The notes: a model not told the origin generated them from the letters alone. Shown: positions 41,721 to 53,952, counted from the stretch's first letter. The stretch is 54,268 nt of DNA from Neocallimastix lanati (nom. inval.) (GCA_016946835.1 JACVTC010000297.1:1-54268); one strand, 5' to 3'. Numbers and translations are program-made.

Positions 41721-43466
41721 TTATACAATAGTTTTAGCTACGGAAATAATACTTAAAGCATCAAAAAGTGTATCAGAGTATCTTTCTTCAAAGATGATTC
41801 CTTTTTCCATATCTAGTTTCCTGTCACACTTATAATTTGAATATTCATCATTCATGTAAGGAATTAAGTAACTTTTGATGGATTCAGTGTACTTAGTTGA
41901 AAGAACAGGTAATACGGGCTTATCTTTAGACTTCTTGGATTTCTTTGAATCAGAGCTTTTAGGTTTGGTAGTTTCAGATGGATTGGTAAGGGCTTCAATT
42001 AATTCTTTATTACCATAATCATTGGCAAGGTTTAATGGTGATTTTCCTTCCTTATTATTGATATTAATATCAGCATTCTTTAATACTAACTTTTTAATTA
42101 ATTCTGGTTTCTCAATTTCAACGGCATAATGAAGAGCCGTATTACCCTTTTCATCTTGACAGTTAACATCAATACCATGATCAAGTAATGTATTTACGGC
42201 ACCAGTGTTATTAATCTTCGAAGCAACAATAAGAGCATTTTCCCCACGACTGTTCACTTCATTAATTACGTTAATATCATTTTCAAGTATACGATTCATG
42301 GCAATTGGTGAACCAATGGAACTAATAATTAATAAATTATTATTGTAATTAATATCACGGTAGTTGTAATCAAACGTTGGATTATTTTCGAAGATGGATA
42401 ATAGTCCATAGTATTGTAACTTATAACAGAGAGAAATTACATTTTCTCCATACTTATTTTTCTTTGAAAGATCAATTTTCTTTACGTTCTTAGCACAAAA
42501 AGCAGCAGTAATGCCATCTCTGACTAATACCATAACCATCAATGGAGTATTACCCTCTTGATCAATAGGAATATTGAAATCTACTTCATTACTAACAATG
42601 GTTTTCAGAACACGAATATAATTTTCAAATGGAATTTTATCCTTATTTTTATCATAGGTATAAAACTTTTTAATGAAAACAGACATAATAGATTCACCAT
42701 TAGGACTGACGTATTTATAGTTAATGAACCTTCTGTCTAATTGACTAAGTTCACGATATCTTCCATTTTGAGCTAAATACATTGCAGGAGTGTAACCATT
42801 TTCATCTGGAATATTTGGATCTGCTTCAAAGTTTAGAAGGAAGTTTTCAAAAACAAACTTGCTAATTCCATACTTACATAAATAATTAAGTGCAGTTTCT
42901 CCAAGTTTATTGGTATGATTGATATCAACACCACAATCCACTAACTTAACTATGTAATCCATATTAGAGGATGAACTTTTATTATTTTGTTTTAATTCAC
43001 GAAGGGCATAGAATAAGAAATTCTCTCCTCTATTATCAGTTAATTTTATTAAATCAAGATTATCAATATTTTTTTGGACGTATTTTCTTTTACCATGTTC
43101 AGCTGCTACCATTAAAGCGGTCTTACCATCTTCATCTTGAACCATAGGATTCATTTCCATTGTTAAAAGCCATTTTACAGCATCTTTATTATCCGTTTCA
43201 AAAGCTTTAATCAAAGCAGTACTATTACGGAAGGCTTCTAAAGCATTACTTAAGATTGGATTCTTAAAGACTTTTTCAACTGTTTTGTAATGACTGAAAG
43301 ACTTATCATTAACAAGTTCATTCAATTTATTAATAAATCCATCCATAACTTTTGGAGATTCTAAGGATTTTTCAATATGAGCTCTGTTATCATTGATAAG
43401 TTGTGAAGAAACATTTTTTTTTCTTATGTTTAATAATAATTGACTTTCAAAATCGGCAAAAGACAT
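41721..43466 (-). CDS. Ankyrin-repeat protein
   Basis: 581 residues, intact, no intron needed. An N-terminal helical region (1-85) is followed by about ten ankyrin repeats between 85 and 492. The clearest are DGKTALMVAAEHG (113-125), LGETALNYLCKYG (188-200), NGYTPAMYLAQNG (223-235), EGNTPLMVMV (304-313), RGENALIVASKI (408-419), KGNTALHYAVEI (440-451) and EGKSPLNLANDYG (473-485). Then comes a Ser/Lys linker (about 496-516) and a 65-residue tail unlike ankyrin. No signal peptide or membrane segment, so probably cytosolic or nuclear and a binding scaffold. Partner unknown. Its codons are more G+C-rich than the surroundings. The start has an A-rich context after a long A-run on the coding strand. 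Confidence 0.93.
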   Translation of the reverse strand: MSFADFESQLLLNIRKKNVSSQLINDNRAHIEKSLESPKVMDGFINKLNELVNDKSFSHYKTVEKVFKNPILSNALEAFRNSTALIKAFETDNKDAVKWLLTMEMNPMVQDEDGKTALMVAAEHGKRKYVQKNIDNLDLIKLTDNRGENFLFYALRELKQNNKSSSSNMDYIVKLVDCGVDINHTNKLGETALNYLCKYGISKFVFENFLLNFEADPNIPDENGYTPAMYLAQNGRYRELSQLDRRFINYKYVSPNGESIMSVFIKKFYTYDKNKDKIPFENYIRVLKTIVSNEVDFNIPIDQEGNTPLMVMVLVRDGITAAFCAKNVKKIDLSKKNKYGENVISLCYKLQYYGLLSIFENNPTFDYNYRDINYNNNLLIISSIGSPIAMNRILENDINVINEVNSRGENALIVASKINNTGAVNTLLDHGIDVNCQDEKGNTALHYAVEIEKPELIKKLVLKNADININNKEGKSPLNLANDYGNKELIEALTNPSETTKPKSSDSKKSKKSKDKPVLPVLSTKYTESIKSYLIPYMNDEYSNYKCDRKLDMEKGIIFEERYSDTLFDALSIISVAKTIV

Positions 43467-43477
43467 TTTTTTTCTTG

Positions 43478-43509
<32 letters not shown>

Positions 43510-44560
43510 TTTAATTCGATTTACTTTAAAAAAATTGTTAATAATTTAGACTTTTATTTTTTTTAAATTTTATTTTATATTTAAAAATATATATACGCTT
43601 TATTTAAATAAATTTTTTATTTTTTTATAATTAGTTTTATTATTTTTCGTTTTTACTTTTTACGAATTTTTTTTTTTTTTTAGGTTTCAAATTTTTGATG
43701 AATGTTGGCATCTTTTATATTAGGAAAATGAAATAAGTAAATCCTTATTTAATATTATTTATGATTTATTATTTTAATTTAATTTAATTTATTTATTATC
43801 CAATAAAAAAAAAAAATTTTTTTTTTTTTAATTTATTTATTATCAAATAATTAATAAATAATTTGAATAAAAATTAAAATCTAAATTAAAATAAAATAAA
43901 AAATAAATTATTTTTAATAAATCTAAAAAAAAAAAAAAAAAACTATTCAATAGTATATAAATTAAAGACTTTTCTATGGAATATTGTAATGTGATGAAAG
44001 AGAAATAAAAACTCTAATTAATAATAAACTTATGTTAATTAATAAATGGTGTAAAAGCATAAATTTATGTATTAATCTAGTTTTTATTGTATTTCTTATT
44101 AGAAATTAGTTTATAGATTTTTATTATTTAATTTTAACATTAATGAAAGTATATTTATTACTTTAATATAGGAAAACTTTATTATAGTAAATAATTATAA
44201 AAGAGAAAAATACTTAGAAATAGTTTTAGTTCTCTGTCCAAGAATAGGAAATAGTAGATTATAGTATTATAGTAATTCTTGAGATCAAAATATGAAAATA
44301 AATATTAATTTTAGGAATAAATGTTAGTTTATATTTTAAATAATGATAAGTAAATGTAATTCTTCTAAATAAATAAAATTTAAATAAAAAAATTTTTTAT
44401 AAAACATATAAATTATATCCCAAATTTAAAAGAACAAACCCTAAAAGAACCGAACCTGAACTTCGCACTTTACTTAACAATTGTAATAATATAAAAACCT
44501 TAATTACTAATAAAATAAATTAATTAATAATCACGTGGAAATAAATTTATAAATTAATGA
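43467..44560. other. 5' flank of ankyrin gene and A+T-rich spacer
   Basis: T- and A-runs next to the ATG, then low-complexity DNA. No further gene or RNA recognised. Confidence 0.45.
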
Positions 44561-45640
44561 ATATTGTTATAATTGTTATAATATAAAACACAAAAAAAAA
44601 CTTTAATTATTAATAAATTATTTTATTAATAATTACATAAAAATAAATTAATAAATCATTTGCAAATCTGTGACATATATAAAACGTGATCGAAAATAAC
44701 GTGATAAAATTAAATTTATGTAAAAGCATAAAATTAAAAATTAATGTAAACATAAAACATAAATTGAATGTGAGGCATTTCGACATAATTTATGTATAAT
44801 CATCATAAATTTTTGTACAATGTGTATAATATATGTAATACGCCACTATTTTCAACGTATATTTTTATTTATTGTATTTTAGCATTAAAAAATAAAATAA
44901 AAACTAAAAAAAGAATAAATAAAAGAATAAATAAGTTTTCTGTTAAGAATTTTATTTTGTTTTTATTTTATTTTTATTTTATTTTATTATTATATTTTAT
45001 TTCATTATTATATTTTATTATTAAATATTTTAATAATAAAACCTTTCCATTTTATTTTATTTAAATAAAATAAATAAAATTTTATATTTTATTATTAAAT
45101 TATTTAAATAATAGAATATAACTTATTATAATATTAAATATTTATTATTAATAAAATTAAAATATTGATATTGATATTAATAAAATATTTTGATATTGAT
45201 ATTAATAAAATATTTTATAAATAGGTAATTACAATGTTTTAAAATACATAAATTTATGAGTATTTATAATAAAAACAAAAATGTGGCGCTTATTAAATGT
45301 GATATTTTTAATAATCACGTGTTATAAATGTGGCCCTTGCGCGCATTTCCGTGATACTACTATATTATTTATTTACTTTATTTCATTATGACCATGTGAT
45401 ATATTTAATTATTTCGTAATTTCTAACATTAATAATTTTATAATAATATTTAATTAATAAATTTAATAATTCAAAATATCTTAAAAGTATATAATTTTTA
45501 ATATTTACAATAATATTTTAATATATACATATATTTAATAATATACAACAAATTAATTACTTAAGATTGATTTAATATTATTTACAAGTTAAATTTAATT
45601 TATATTAAAATAAATTATTTTTACAATGAGGTTTAGGTTA
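44561..45640. other. Repeat-derived spacer; paralogous empty site of Copia
   Basis: 44595-44665 matches the joined flanks of the Copia insertion at 47307-53149, with a single TAATT, i.e. an empty-site paralogue. 44770-45350 carries GCATTTCGACATAATTT-like sequence and GTGGCG motifs that resemble MULE ends, but I cannot define an element. The 90-codon frame at 44792 looks spurious. Confidence 0.5.
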
Positions 45641-46538
45641 TGAAGAACATAGGAAAGAACACTTAATTAAAGAATAATTAATAATGTTTTATAACAAAAT
45701 AAATGTTATTAATTCATTCTTTACCAAAGGTGTTAAGGTTTTAGAGAATTAAATAAAAATAAAGTAAAGAAACACAAATTTTATTTATTTATTTATTATT
45801 TTATTTATTTATTTTATTAATTGATTAATTATTCGATGATTTTTAGAAATTGGTAGCAAAATTTACAACTATTTATACTTTTTTCAAGGCATAAAAGTTG
45901 TTCTTGCCACTAAATTACATTTTATTTTTTTTATAAAAACTATTAAATTTAAATTGATTTTTATAATCAATTATATAAAATTTAATTATAACATATAAAT
46001 AAAATACATTTATAATATTAATAAAACATTTTTTTTTTTTTTTATAATCTATCTAAAATATTACTAATAAGAATTTATTTAATTGGCTATAATTATTATT
46101 AAAATCTGTTAAAACATTCAAATAAAAATAAAAATACTATCTAATATAATGGTTTTTAATAAAATAAAATATTTGTCAATATAAAATAAAACATTTCAAT
46201 ATAAATTTTTATAATAAAAGTTAAAATATAATATATAAATTTTTAATTATCAATATATAAAAATATTATTAATACAAATTTTCATTATTAATATAAAAAT
46301 AAAAAAAAATAAGATTTATTATTAATATTGCTAATATAAGTTATAAATATATAAAAATATTACTATTAATATAAGATTTAATATAAAAATATAAAGTTTA
46401 ATATAATTTTTGATTTAATTTTTGATCTTTGAATTTAAAAATTTATTAAAGTACAAAAATAATAATGTACACATAATGTATTAGAAATAAATCGTAGATT
46501 TAATTAAGAATGCATTATTTAGTACATTCTTATCAAAG
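45641..46538. other. Gene-free stretch with large hairpins
   Basis: A hairpin at about 45673-45724 (AAAGAAT...ATTAATAA with TTATTAAT...ATTCTTT) and one at about 45849-45918 (TTGGTAGCAA with TTGCCACTAA, inner ACAACT/AGTTGT). The first is followed by ACCAAAGGTGTT, similar to the CAAAG/TGTAA junctions at 46534 and 53948. No coding signal. Confidence 0.45.
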
Positions 46539-47306
46539 TGTAAAGAATTAATTAAAAATATTTAATTATATTAATAATTAATTCTTTCTACAATTAATAA
46601 TAAAAAATATTATTAATTGAGATAAAATTAAAAAATATAATATAAAAATTTGAAAACGAGAATTTAAAAACTTAGAGTTTATTATAAGATTATAATAAAC
46701 AACACTAAAAGTAGGTTAAGAGAATTTTAGAAATTATTTTATTATAAAAATTTTTTATTAGAAGTAATTTTAAAATATTTGTGTTAATTATTATAATTTC
46801 TTATAATAATAACTCTTGATTATTTTTAGAAGAATCAAGAGTCCTATTTATATTAATTTGATTTCTAATCTTGGAAAATTATCTCTATCTAGAAAAAGAT
46901 TAGAAGAAAAAACTAGATAGATCTCGATTGGTGTTTAATTACATCAATCTTTAGTTAATAAGAAAACCCGAATAAGGGAGAAAACTTATTAACTAATTAT
47001 ATATTAATTTTATTAATATTTAATCACAAGTATAATTAAATAATTAATTCTTTTAATTTTCTTAATTAAAAGTCCAAGAAATAATATAATTTAATTATTT
47101 CTTGATTAAATAAAATTATCATTTTAATACAATTTAATTTTTCTTAATTAAATAGAATTTATCATTATTTTAATACAATAATACATTATTATAATTTAAT
47201 ATATTAATTATTGATAATTTAATTTAATGTAAATAAATTTTAAAACAATATGATATGAAATGAAAATAAAAACCTTAATTATTAATAAATTATTTTATTA
47301 ATAATT

Positions 47307-47545
47307 TGTTAGAAATTAAGTTTAATATTACACAAGTATAAATAATATAAATAATATAATGTATATAGTATAACATAGATATATGAGCTAGCGTACGTAA
47401 TAGTGGCGTAAAATAAGTTATATGATATATGTAATAAATGTATGTGAATCATGTGTAAATGTAATAGTATAAAATACATGTAAAATTAAAATTTAATGTA
47501 TGTACACCTTTGATATTTATTAATAAAGTTATATATTTCACAACA
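47307..47545 (+). repeat. Copia 5' LTR (239 bp)
   Basis: Identical by eye to 52911-53149. Contains CTAGCGTACGTAATAG and ends with a TTTGATATTTATTAATAAAG block that may include the polyadenylation signal. Confidence 0.95.
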
Positions 47546-47559
47546 GATTAAGAGTCTCA
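47546..47559 (+). promoter_or_regulatory. Copia primer-binding site, half-tRNA-Lys type
   Basis: GATTAAGAGTCTCA follows the LTR without gap and is the complement of the anticodon arm of tRNA-Lys(CUU). The tRNA 3' end would not match. The primer would be a tRNA cut after about position 40. Confidence 0.7.
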
Positions 47560-47626
47560 ATGACTCTAAGTGTACTAGAAGAGTTATAGTAAAGTTTAAA
47601 GAGGTTTTAATTTTGATTAATTTTAA

Positions 47627-47628
<2 letters not shown>

Positions 47629-47710
<82 letters not shown>
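47629..47710 (+). promoter_or_regulatory. Poly(A) leader of Copia gag
   Basis: An uninterrupted A-run runs straight into the gag start codon (83 A counting that of the ATG). A-rich leaders bind poly(A)-binding protein and favour initiation in some systems. Function here is inferred. Confidence 0.6.
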
Positions 47711-47713
<3 letters not shown>

Positions 47714-48700
47714 TCCGAAGTCTTAAAAACAAAAGATCAGCTAAATAGCTCTAATTTTAAGTTGTGGAAACAACAATTGTATTTATTATTAAGGAGATTT
47801 AATTTAACGGATTATCTTAATAGTGTCAAAATTGAAAAAGTGGATGGTTCCACTTTAAAGGAAGAAGAAAAACAAAATTTAATTCTAGTGGATGACACTA
47901 TAAACACTTATTATAAAAAAGGAACAAAAAGTGAGGTCCTCAAAAATGATGCTAAGGTCAAGGAAATTATTTTAAATAGTATTAATGAAGAACTAGCATC
48001 CAGTATAGATTTCATATCTGGTACAGCATATGAAATCTATAGGATGATAGTAAACCTAAATTTAAGTGATGAAAAGGATAGAATTGAGGAAATTAAAGAT
48101 TCCCTTAATCACTCAAAATACGACCCAGAAAGTGATCCATCGTTGTCCATATTTATCTCTAATATGAATTTAAAGTTTAAGGAACTTGAAAATCTCGGAG
48201 AAAAACTAGAATTTAAGGAAAAATTTATTTATCTATTTAATGCTATGCCAGAAGAATTAACTATAAAAACAAATTTAATAGACCTACAAACGGACTGGGA
48301 AGATACTACCAAAAAGTTAATTGAAAGGGTACAGCTACTAAAAAGAGTAAAAGAAAAGAAAGAAAAATCGGAAAATATTGTTTCAAATCTTAATACGCCA
48401 AATGTTCAAAGTAATTATACCAATAAAAACTATAGTAATAATAATAATAAATATAATAATAAAAATTATAAAAATAATATTGAATGTTGGAGTTGTGGTA
48501 AAAAAGGTCACTATCAAAGTGAATGTAATAATAGAAAGAATTTTAATAAAAATAATAATAACAATTATTACAAATATAATAAAAATAAATTTAATAATAA
48601 TAGAAATAATAATAAAAATTATAATAATAATAAATATTACAAAAATGATAAAAACTATGATGGGAGGCGAAACGCGTTGCCTAAACAGCACAGTAAATGA
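47711..48700 (+). CDS. Copia Gag (capsid/nucleocapsid)
   Basis: 329 residues. Gag of the UBN2/Copia type (about 15-215), with KLWKQQLYLLLRRFNL-like start, followed by a zinc knuckle C-x2-C-x4-H-x4-C (C259, C262, H267, C272) and an Asn/Lys/Tyr-rich tail. It binds the element RNA and forms the particle. It ends at 48698-48700. Pol overlaps in the +1 frame, and a GGG-AGG-C heptamer at 48662-48668 is a plausible shift site. The start is the first ATG after the A-run. Confidence 0.93.
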
Positions 48701-51700
48701 AATAAATAAACAAGATAAACACAGAGAATACTTTTTCAAAGACTATAATGATGCGTATAATATTGAAACAGGTAATGCATCAAGAAGTATTCTCCCATTC
48801 AACAAACCATCTTATTTTAAAGAAAATAAAAATAAACAAAATAAAAAATTAAATGATAATAATAAAAATAAATTAACCAAAAATATTAGTACATGGACAC
48901 TAGATTCTGGCACCACATACCATATGATATGTGATCCAAATCTATTATCAAATTATAAAAAACACAATCGGAGAATTTATTTCGCCAATGGTGAATACGT
49001 TAAGTGCAGAGGAATAGGTACTTACATAGGTTATATAAATGACAACAAAATTACTCTTAAAAATGTATTGTATGTTCCCTCATTCAAGAAAAATTTACTC
49101 TCAGTAGACTGTTTATCCGAACAAGGATACAAAACTGTTTTTTGTAAAAGAAATAATAAAAATTGTGTAATATTATTTAATAGTAAAAATAATAGAATCT
49201 GTACAACATATTCAAATTATTCCAGAACTTATATTATTTGGACTTCCAAGAATAAAATAAATTTTTATAATAATGATATCAATTGTAATAATGCCAATAG
49301 TGAAGAAGAGGAAAGTCTCTACGTATGGCATAGACGTTTGGGACATTATAATCTAGGAACACTTAGGAAAACATTAAAAAGAATATATATAAAATGTAAA
49401 TGCAAGACGTGTGCGAAAACAAAATTAAAAAGTTTCCCACATTACCCCTCAGATAGTCGCGCTACTGAACCATTTGAATTGGTTCATATGGACACTGTTA
49501 CTATTAATAGTAGGTCCATGTATGGAAATAAATACTTTGTTTCTATTTTAGATGATTACACTCGTTTTGGTTGGGTCTTATTTATCAAATCCAAACGTGA
49601 TGTTTTTAACGCCTTTTTAAATTGGTATAATAACATTAAAAACATATTTAATAAAAATATTAAAAGATTACGGACTGACAATGGAACAGAGTTTACTAAC
49701 AATAAAATTATAGAGTTTTGTAATATTAATGGAATTACACATGAGTTTTCTGTCCCTTACGAACCTCAACAAAATGGACGTATCGAAAGGTTACACGGTT
49801 CTCTCCTTCCAAATGCTAGAGCGATGTTAGAGGATGCCCGCCTTAATCATGTTTTCTGGGAGGATGCCATTAGGACAGCTAACTATATCCACAATAGGAT
49901 GCCACATAGAGGTATTGATAATAATGTTCCGTATGAACTTCTTTATAATGAAAAAGTCGATTATTCAAGGTTTAGAGTCTTTGGTTGTCAAGTCTTTTTC
50001 CTTGTCCCTAAACAGTTTAGAAATAAATTAACTAACTCTTCCCTCCCAGGTATCTTTCTTGGATACGATACCAACCCAACTGCTTATAGGATTTTTGATA
50101 TCACTAATAATAAAGTTGTTATTTCTCGTTCTGTTGTATTTTTTGAAGATATTCCTGGTAATGGTTCTGCTCCTCCTTCTCCTCCGGATTTAATAAATTT
50201 CACTCCTTATTATGAAATCGGGGGAAGTAATGATGATGAAGACGTTGTAGACTTTGAGGACAATAACGTAAATGATAAAAGTATAAATGAAAATAATAAC
50301 AATATGGAAAATAGTACAAACAATAATGTAGATAATAATAATAATATGAACAACAACATAAATGATAATATAAATGGGTACACAAACTATTACTACAATA
50401 ATTTAGATTATCCACCTCCTAATAATTTATATTATTATAATCCATATGCATTTGTAAATTATCCAAATAATTTCCAAAATCATTATGCTCCAAATCAATA
50501 TAATTTAAATCCATATAATAATTTAAATTATTGTATTCCTCCAAATTATTATAATTATACAGCACAAAACTTTCCCTCTCCTGTTTTAAATTCTCAGAAT
50601 GGACATCCCATAAATTACCAAAATCTAAACGTTTCTAATAATTCAAATATTAATCAAAATAATTTAAATCAATTAAATTCAAATGATGTAGACCATTTAA
50701 ATCAAAATAATTTAAACAATAATTCAAATCAAAATAATTCAGACAATAATGATCAATTTAACTCGAACAATTTAAATCAAGGTAATTTAAATAATTTAAA
50801 TCAAGTTATTTCGAACAACAATTTAAAACAAGGCAGTCCAAATGACAACTTAAATCAAGCAATTCAAAATGATAATGTTAACAAGAATAATAGAAACAAC
50901 TTAAATGACCAAACTAATTCAATTAATAATGTAAACAATATCAATAATGTAAACCAGTTAACTCAAAATAATTCGAAATATAATAATACTAGGGTAGAAG
51001 AAATAATCAGTAAAATACCAAGAATTACAGATAATGGAGATTATAATAAGCGTGATGGAAAATCAATTGATTTAAATAATTTAACGAATAGAAATAATAA
51101 TTCAAGCTCAACATCTGGAAATTCTAATGCGGAAATTAACCAAAATATAAACAAACAAAACATAAATAAACCATATGCAAGTAAATCAAATGTAAGTACT
51201 TCGGATAATATGAATAAAGATAAAGAAAGTATTTTATCTAAAAGAAAACATGTTGAAGAAATGAATGAAGAAGAATTAAATGATAGGAATGAAAGTAATA
51301 ATTATAAGAAAAGGAGAGCAAGTAATTATTATAATTTAGTTGCATTAAATTGTAGTGAAATGGAATTACCGTTACCAAACTCGTATAAAGATATATTTGA
51401 TAGACCTGATAAAGAGGAATGGTTAAAGGCAATTGAAACTGAATTAAATAACATGAAGGATATGGAAGTGTACACACTTGTTAAAGAAATTCCAAAAGGA
51501 AAGAATATAATTTCAGCTAAGTGGGTATTTAGCTATAAGAGAAATGACGTAGGTATAATTATAAGATTTAAGGCGAGGTTAGTTGCTCGCGGTTTTACTC
51601 AAATTTATGGAATAGACTATATAGAAACATTCTCACCTACTTTAAAGCAAGATTCGTTAAGAGTCATTATAGCAATTTCAATTTATTATGGTTTTGAAAT

Positions 51701-52897
51701 TTATCAAATTGATATTAAAGCGGCATATTTAAATGCTGACTTAGAGGAAGAATTATATATGGAAATACCTGAAGGTAGTGAAGATTATGGTAAAGGCTAT
51801 TGGAAGTTGAACAAAGCGATTTATGGCTTAAAACAAGCTGGTCGTATGTGGAATAATAAATTAGATAGTGTTCTTACTGAAATAGGTTTTGAAAGATTAA
51901 AGAGCGAACCATGTGTTTATATATTGAAAGATAAGAATAAGAATATTATTTGTATAATTGCTATTTATGTTGATGATATCCTAATTTCTGGAAAGAAAAG
52001 TGTTATAGATAGAATTAAATTAGAAATTAAAGACAAATTCAATTTAAGTGACTTAGGAATGGTTGATTTCATAATAGGAATCAAATTTATTAAATGCAAG
52101 GATGGTTATATTATGCATCAAATACAATATTTAAATGATATCTTAGATAGATTTGACATTGATAAATACAATGCGATATCAAATATGATGTATACTGAAA
52201 ATGAGAAATTAAGAGAAACAAAGTTTGATAAAACTACATATATGCAGGCTGTAGGATGCTTACTATATTTAGCTATGGGAACAAGACCAGATATTATGTA
52301 TGCGACAAGTAAAGCTACTAGAAAGAATCAAGATCCTACTCTCGAAGATTGGATGAATGTTATCAAGATTTTTAGATACTTAAAAGGTACAAAACATTAT
52401 GGTTTAAAGATTACTAAAGACATTAATATAAGAGTATATGTAGACGCAGATCTAGGTGGTGATAGAGAGACAAAAAGATCAACTACTGGTTTCGTAATAT
52501 TTATGGGTTCAGCTCCTGTGACATGGTATTCAAAGTTGCACACTGCGTAGCTATATCTACCGCTGAAAGTGAATATTATAGTCTGAATGAATGTGCTTTG
52601 AAATGTATGTGGTTAAGAAATTTACTGAATGAATTAGGCATAAAAATTGATTGTATAACAATTAACATTGATAATAGAGCTGCAATTTATAATAGTAAGA
52701 ATGAAACAATTAATCCAAAATCAAGACACATAGATTTGAGATATCATAAAATAAGAGAATTGATAAAAGAAGATAAAATAGACCTCAAGTATATCAAATC
52801 ACAATACAATATTGCAGACGGTTTTACCAAATACCTTAATGGTACTTTAACGAAAAAATTCAAGAACTCTTTACTATACAAAATTTATGAATATTAA
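48665..52897 (+). pseudogene. Copia Pol, one frame break near the C-terminus
   Basis: The Pol frame is open from 48378 but probably entered by +1 frameshift near 48665, and runs to 52550. Residue numbers count from 48378: protease DSG 176-178; GAG-pre-integrase zinc region with WHRRLGHYNLGTL; integrase D372, D434, E470 (D35E); a roughly 350-residue Asn-rich linker (about 630-980); reverse transcriptase with YVDD 1197-1200; then RNase H, which stops after a break at about 52546. The remaining RNase H with ISTAESEYYSLNE and ADGFTKYL continues in another frame to 52897, fitting loss of a single base. IN before RT defines Ty1/Copia. The break may be real or a sequencing error. Confidence 0.93.
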
Positions 52898-52900
52898 ACT

Positions 52901-52910
52901 TACGGGGGAA
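52901..52910 (+). promoter_or_regulatory. Copia polypurine tract
   Basis: ACGGGGGAA directly before the 3' LTR, the expected primer for plus-strand DNA synthesis. Confidence 0.8.
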
Positions 52911-53149
52911 TGTTAGAAATTAAGTTTAATATTACACAAGTATAAATAATATAAATAATATAATGTATATAGTATAACATAGATATATGAGCTAGCGTAC
53001 GTAATAGTGGCGTAAAATAAGTTATATGATATATGTAATAAATGTATGTGAATCATGTGTAAATGTAATAGTATAAAATACATGTAAAATTAAAATTTAA
53101 TGTATGTACACCTTTGATATTTATTAATAAAGTTATATATTTCACAACA
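52911..53149 (+). repeat. Copia 3' LTR (239 bp)
   Basis: Identical by eye to the 5' LTR; followed by TAATT. Confidence 0.95.
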
Positions 53150-53154
53150 TAATT

Positions 53155-53947
53155 ACATAAAAATAAATTAATTAATCACTTGATTAATTATCATAGGATT
53201 TATAAAATGATCCAGAAATAACGTGATATAAGATAAATTTATGTAACATCATAAATTCTATAAATACATAAAATTAATGTAACATAAAATTATATCATAA
53301 ATTTTATGTTATGTAAATAATTTATAAATTAATTAAGTTTTATTTTATTTCATTTTTAATTTTTTATTATATTTTTATTATATTTTTTATATGTTCTAAT
53401 TATTATAAATATTTTATTATTTATATTATACTTTTTATAATATTCAACTAAATATTTAATTCTTATTATTTTAAAATAGTTTATAATTAAAGAGTATTAT
53501 ATAAAGAATACTTTTTCTTTATATTTATTCTTTGTAATTTTGCAGTTTTGCAAATTGCCATTCTTGCTATTCAAACAGTAAAAAATATTATAACAAATTG
53601 CCAAAATAAATATATTTTATTAGTAAAATTAGTTTAATGATATTTAATATGAATTTATAAAAATTATTAGTTATTTAAATAAATTTTAATTATAAAATAA
53701 ATAAATAAATATTTAATAAATAATTAAATAAAATTATATTATATTAATAAATTTCATAAATGAATATAAACTTCTCCCAGTAAGAGAGTGAACCAAGGTG
53801 TACTTTATCAAATAACATTAATTAATAATTACTATGTGACATAATTAATAAAATTATTTATAAAATTTTATAAAATAATAAACTTTAAATATTAATTTTT
53901 TAATAAAGAATAATAATTATTTTGAAAAATAATTATAATTCTTTACA
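53155..53947. other. A+T-rich flank of Copia, end of older LTR sequence
   Basis: No gene. It ends with a terminal hairpin (53904-53945, AAAGAAT... with ...ATTCTTT) and TTTACA, as at the outer ends of the Gypsy LTR family. Confidence 0.5.
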
Positions 53948-53952
53948 CAAAG

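Larger units (their letters stand above)
47307..53149 (+). mobile_element. Complete Ty1/Copia LTR retrotransposon
   Basis: 5843 bp with two identical 239-bp LTRs (47307-47545, 52911-53149), TGTTAG to CAACA, and a perfect target duplication TAATT (47302-47306, 53150-53154). A tRNA-Lys-type primer site abuts the 5' LTR. An 83-A run leads directly into the gag ATG. Gag and Pol lie in different frames (+1 shift). A GGGGGAA purine tract abuts the 3' LTR. Pol has one frame break near its C-terminus. Identical LTRs mean a very young insertion. Confidence 0.96.
46539..53947 (-). mobile_element. Decayed Gypsy-family LTR sequence, interrupted by Copia
   Basis: 46660-47000 is the reverse complement homologue of the Gypsy LTR, keeping its helices (46885-46892/46913-46920; 46926-46934/46941-46949; 46951-46962/46985-46996). 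CAAAG precedes 46539 and follows 53947, a candidate target duplication. Without Copia the span would be about 1.56 kb, longer than the other LTRs, so another insertion or a two-LTR fusion is probably included. The borders of the inner pieces are uncertain. Confidence 0.5.

Noticed and set aside
44771-45352. Second MULE-type MITE with GCATTTCG ends
   Set aside because: The right end is in direct rather than inverted orientation and no 9-bp duplication is visible.
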